Source of the DNA: Candidatus Methanoperedens sp.
GTDB lineage: Archaea; Halobacteriota; Methanosarcinia; Methanosarcinales; Methanoperedenaceae
DNA length: 64,000 nt
Assembly: GCA_012026835.1 (NCBI GenBank)
Contig: VEPN01000006.1
Coordinates: forward strand, 1 to 64,000
Reading direction: 5' to 3'
The notes beneath the pieces were generated by a model that did not search any database, was not told the DNA's origin, and saw only the letters and a program-made list of their open reading frames with translations. The position numbers were made by a program, and so were the translations under genes. Positions within the stretch are counted from its first letter, which is position 1. Each line of letters begins with the position of its first letter. Positions 61,193 through 64,000 of the stretch are shown here, in pieces.

Positions 61193-63742
61193 ATGGAAAA
61201 GAAGACAGAGCCTGAAGATATAGTCGGGCTTTCAGAGGAAGATGCTTCAAAAAGACTAAAAGAGGCGGGCTATAACGAGCTTCCTTCCCAAAAAAAACAG
61301 GGTTTCCTTCCAATAATGTTCAATATCCTTCGTGAACCGATGCTGCTCCTTCTTTTAGGCTCAGGCCTGATTTATTTCTTCGTCGGAGAAATAAACGATG
61401 CCCTGATGCTGCTTTTTTTTGTACTGGTGGTGGTTGGGATAACTTTTTACCAGGAAAGAAAGAGCGAGAGGGCTTTAGAGGCTTTAAAAAACCTGTCAAG
61501 TCCCAGGGCACTTGTGATAAGGGATGGAAAGCAAAAAAGGATACCTGGCCGGGAAGTTGTCCCTGATGATATTTTAATTATAAGGGAAGGCGACCGCGTC
61601 CCTGCCGACTGTGTACTGTTATTCTGTTCCAATCTTCTGGTAGATGAATCCCTGCTTACCGGGGAATCAATCGCAGTCCGAAAATCCGAATGGGATGGCA
61701 AAACACCGAATGTTTCACCCGGAGGGGATGATTTACCATTTGTATATTCCGGGACTCTGGTCGTCCAGGGGCATGGAATAGCCAGGGTTACATCAACAGG
61801 GATACATACAGAGATGGGCGGGATTGGAAGAGCCCTGGAGGCGATCTCAGGCGAAGAGACGTTGCTTAAGAAAGAAACGGGGCTTATTGTCAGGAATTTT
61901 GCCATCGGCGGGCTTGTACTATGTATTTTCGTCGTGGTAGCTTACGGATTAACCAGGGGGGACTGGCTGAATGGATTACTGGCAGGATTGAGTTTAAGCA
62001 TGGCTCTGCTCCCTGAAGAATTTTCAGTGGTTTTGCTTATTTTCATGAGCATGGGTGCGTGGCGCATGTCAAAAAGGCATGTCCTTACAAGAAAGATGCC
62101 TGCCATTGAAACCCTGGGTTCAGCCACAGTCCTGTGCGTAGATAAAACCGGGACTCTGACAGTGAACAGGATGATCTTAAGCTCCCTGTTCGCAAAGGGT
62201 GAATATTATGATGCAGATAAGAACGGGCATCTGCCTCTGCCTGAAAAGTTCCATGAACTTCTTGAGTTTGGTTATCTTGCAAGCCAGAAAGACCCTTTTG
62301 ATCCTGTGGAAAAAGAAATCAAGAATGGAACTGAAAAATTCCTTTGCGATACCGAGCATGTACACCAGAACTGGAAGCTTGTCAGGGAGTATCCACTCTC
62401 AAAGAATTTGCTTGCCCTGTCGAATGTATGGGAGTCGTACGACAGAAGAAAGCATGTCATTGCAGCAAAAGGGGCTCCGGAGGCGATAGCAGAGCTATGC
62501 CACATGGACGGGGAACAAAAGAAAGAGTTGATGTTCCATGTCCAGAAAATGGCAGACAAAGGGCAGAGACTACTCGGTGTTGCCAAATCCGGTTTTATAG
62601 ATGACATTTTACCTGATAAACAGCATGATTTCAAGTTCGAATTTATCGGCCTGCTGGGTTTTGTTGACCCTGTGCGCCCCGGAGTGTCGGAAGCGCTTGC
62701 CGAATGCTATTCTGCTGGTATAAGAGTCATTATGATCACGGGGGATTATCCCGGCACAGCACAACATATTGCGCGTCAGATCGGCTTGAAAGACCCGGAA
62801 AGGTTTATAACAGGTACTGAACTTTCAGGCATGAGCCAGCAGGAATTGCAGGAAATGATCAGGACGGTAAACATTTTCGCACGGGTCGTGCCTGAGCAAA
62901 AACTGGCAATAGTGAACGCCCTGAAGGCGAACGGCGAAGTGGTGGCGATGACAGGCGATGGTGTCAATGATGCTCCTGCTCTGAAATCTGCCCATATCGG
63001 TATAGCAATGGGGATGAGGGGGACGGACGTAGCGCGCGAGTCATCGGCGATTGTCCTTTTGAACGATGACTTCTCCTCCATAGTGGCAGCTGTCAGGCTG
63101 GGGAGAAGGATTTTTGATAACCTCAAGAAAGCTGTTACCTACATATTTTCAGTTCATGTCCCGATTGCCGGGATCGCGCTTTTCCCGATCCTGCTCAAAC
63201 TTCCACTCATACTTTTGCCGGCGCATATTGCATTTCTTGAACTTATAATAGATCCCGCATGTTCCACGGTCTTTGAGGCCGAGCCTGAGGAAAAAAACAT
63301 TATGAACCGGCCTCCCAGGAACTTGAAGGAACGGTTGTTCGGAAAAGAAAGTTTTTATTGCGGCCTCTTACAGGGAATTAGCGTACTTGCCGTAGTGGTA
63401 GTGGTTTTTGTTCTGGCATTATATCTTGGCAAGGGAGAAACAGAAGCCAGGACACTTACATTCGCTACGCTTGTAATTGCAAATCTTACCCTGATAGTGG
63501 CGAACCTGTCATGGTCAAAGAGCATTCTCGGATCGTTTAATCCTGAGAATACGGCACTGCGATTTGTGATAATAGGGGCTCTCTCCACTCTTGTCCTTGT
63601 CCTGTACGTGCCTGCCCTCAGGAACCTTTTCCATTTTTCAGTGTTGCATTATGACGATATGCTGATAGTATTTATTGCAGGGATTTTAAGTGTGGCGTGG
63701 TTCAAGCTGTTAGATATAAGGTCGAAAATGGATATTGGCTGA
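61193..63742 (+). CDS. P-type cation-transporting ATPase
   Basis: An 849-aa membrane pump. The N-terminal GLSEEDASKRLKEAGYNELP is the cation-ATPase N domain. LLVDESLLTGESIAVRKSE is the actuator TGES site, VLCVDKTGTLTVNRMIL the phosphorylation site, and AMTGDGVNDAPALKSAHIGI the hinge. The membrane metal-binding motif is ALLPEEFSVV in M4 where Ca pumps have PEGLP, so the ion is uncertain. About eight to ten membrane helices are expected. It moves a cation across the cytoplasmic membrane using ATP. Confidence 0.93.
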   Translation: MEKKTEPEDIVGLSEEDASKRLKEAGYNELPSQKKQGFLPIMFNILREPMLLLLLGSGLIYFFVGEINDALMLLFFVLVVVGITFYQERKSERALEALKNLSSPRALVIRDGKQKRIPGREVVPDDILIIREGDRVPADCVLLFCSNLLVDESLLTGESIAVRKSEWDGKTPNVSPGGDDLPFVYSGTLVVQGHGIARVTSTGIHTEMGGIGRALEAISGEETLLKKETGLIVRNFAIGGLVLCIFVVVAYGLTRGDWLNGLLAGLSLSMALLPEEFSVVLLIFMSMGAWRMSKRHVLTRKMPAIETLGSATVLCVDKTGTLTVNRMILSSLFAKGEYYDADKNGHLPLPEKFHELLEFGYLASQKDPFDPVEKEIKNGTEKFLCDTEHVHQNWKLVREYPLSKNLLALSNVWESYDRRKHVIAAKGAPEAIAELCHMDGEQKKELMFHVQKMADKGQRLLGVAKSGFIDDILPDKQHDFKFEFIGLLGFVDPVRPGVSEALAECYSAGIRVIMITGDYPGTAQHIARQIGLKDPERFITGTELSGMSQQELQEMIRTVNIFARVVPEQKLAIVNALKANGEVVAMTGDGVNDAPALKSAHIGIAMGMRGTDVARESSAIVLLNDDFSSIVAAVRLGRRIFDNLKKAVTYIFSVHVPIAGIALFPILLKLPLILLPAHIAFLELIIDPACSTVFEAEPEEKNIMNRPPRNLKERLFGKESFYCGLLQGISVLAVVVVVFVLALYLGKGETEARTLTFATLVIANLTLIVANLSWSKSILGSFNPENTALRFVIIGALSTLVLVLYVPALRNLFHFSVLHYDDMLIVFIAGILSVAWFKLLDIRSKMDIG

Positions 63743-63748
63743 TGCAGG

Positions 63749-64000
63749 TTATTCTATTTCCAGCACATCTTTCATCTCATAAATACCGGGGGATGCTTTT
63801 GAAACCCATAATGCCGCTTTTACAGCGCCCTGTGCAAACGCCTGCCTGCTGTGGGCCTGGTGCTTTATTTCAATCCGCTCACCATCCCCCGCAAACAGAA
63901 CCGTATGATCACCTGCAATATCCCCTCCCCGTACTGCATGGATGCCTATTTCTTTCTGCCTGGGGGCAATACCGTGCCTGCCGTAAATAATATCTTTTCC
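63749..64000 (-). CDS. dapB: 4-hydroxy-tetrahydrodipicolinate reductase, C-terminal part
   Basis: The minus strand encodes an open 83-residue C-terminus, cut by the window edge: GRHGIAPRQKEIGIHAVRGG, then DIAGDHTVLFAGDGERIEIK and HQAHSRQAFAQGAVKAALWV. This is the DapB C-terminal substrate-binding domain (VRGGDIAGDH, E-x2-HxA-SR). It acts in lysine/diaminopimelate biosynthesis with NAD(P)H. The start lies outside the window. Convergent with the P-type ATPase gene, 6 bp apart. Confidence 0.95.
   Translation of the reverse strand, partial: GKDIIYGRHGIAPRQKEIGIHAVRGGDIAGDHTVLFAGDGERIEIKHQAHSRQAFAQGAVKAALWVSKASPGIYEMKDVLEIE

Noticed and set aside
1-64000. CRISPR arrays or rRNA genes
   Set aside because: No regularly spaced repeat-spacer pattern and no rRNA signature were seen.

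Overview
The window looks like chromosomal DNA of a euryarchaeon of the Methanosarcinales, most likely a 'Candidatus Methanoperedens'-like (ANME-2d) organism. Archaeal markers are an MCM helicase split by an intein, the Hef helicase-nuclease, DUF424 and DUF1464 proteins, a PIN-ATPase-KH protein, COG1340-type coiled-coil proteins, PEF-CTERM and PGF-CTERM surface anchors, and tRNAs without an encoded CCA. Genus-level assignment is inference; no rRNA or mcr gene lies in the window.

Layout. 1-8.5 kb: a surface polymorphic-toxin locus on the minus strand. It holds a 467-aa secreted protein, a 1756-aa Ig-like/thrombospondin-3/CARDB stalk with a C-terminal toxin domain, an immunity candidate, an orphan toxin C-terminus with its own immunity candidate, and a fragment of a further toxin copy. 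8.7-14.4 kb: an information-processing operon (mcm with intein, DUF424, two coiled-coil proteins). 14.5-19.6 kb: VOC protein, a 30-bp perfect palindrome, a frameshifted flavodoxin-fold oxidoreductase, a TULIP/P47-like protein preceded by a small leader-like protein, and clpP. 19.8-21.4 kb: IS remnants (IS630 fragment, intact IS4-type transposase). 21.7-31.9 kb: tRNA-Thr, tRNA-Arg, DUF1464, a small zinc protein without an ATG start, a PEF-CTERM protein followed by a Tat-exported multicopper oxidase, tRNA-Asp, PIN-ATPase, a winged-helix regulator, a monohaem Ig-like secreted protein, a tRNA thiolation enzyme and a ferredoxin. 32-38.7 kb: PGF-CTERM surface protein, sdhAB, and a YedE/DUF3343/NADHX-dehydratase-like operon for sulfur or selenium.

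38.8-52.1 kb is an AT-rich integrated element of about 13.3 kb, with a RHH regulator and tyrosine recombinase at one end and a possible 10-bp direct repeat at both ends. It carries densely overlapping small genes, an XPD/DinG-like helicase with a degenerate Walker A motif, a tape-measure-like membrane protein, fibre-like proteins, a glycosyltransferase and a secreted HExxH peptidase. I recognise no terminase large subunit, portal or capsid gene, so it may be a new virus type, a satellite or a decayed provirus.

52.1-64 kb returns to host DNA: an ATC-hydrolase-like protein, a kaiC-kaiB-kaiB-hybrid histidine kinase operon (kinase start codon apparently mutated), hef, tRNA-Pro, hisI, a P-type cation ATPase and the 3' end of dapB.

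The strongest candidates for under-described systems are the archaeal toxin/immunity cassette array and the integrated element.
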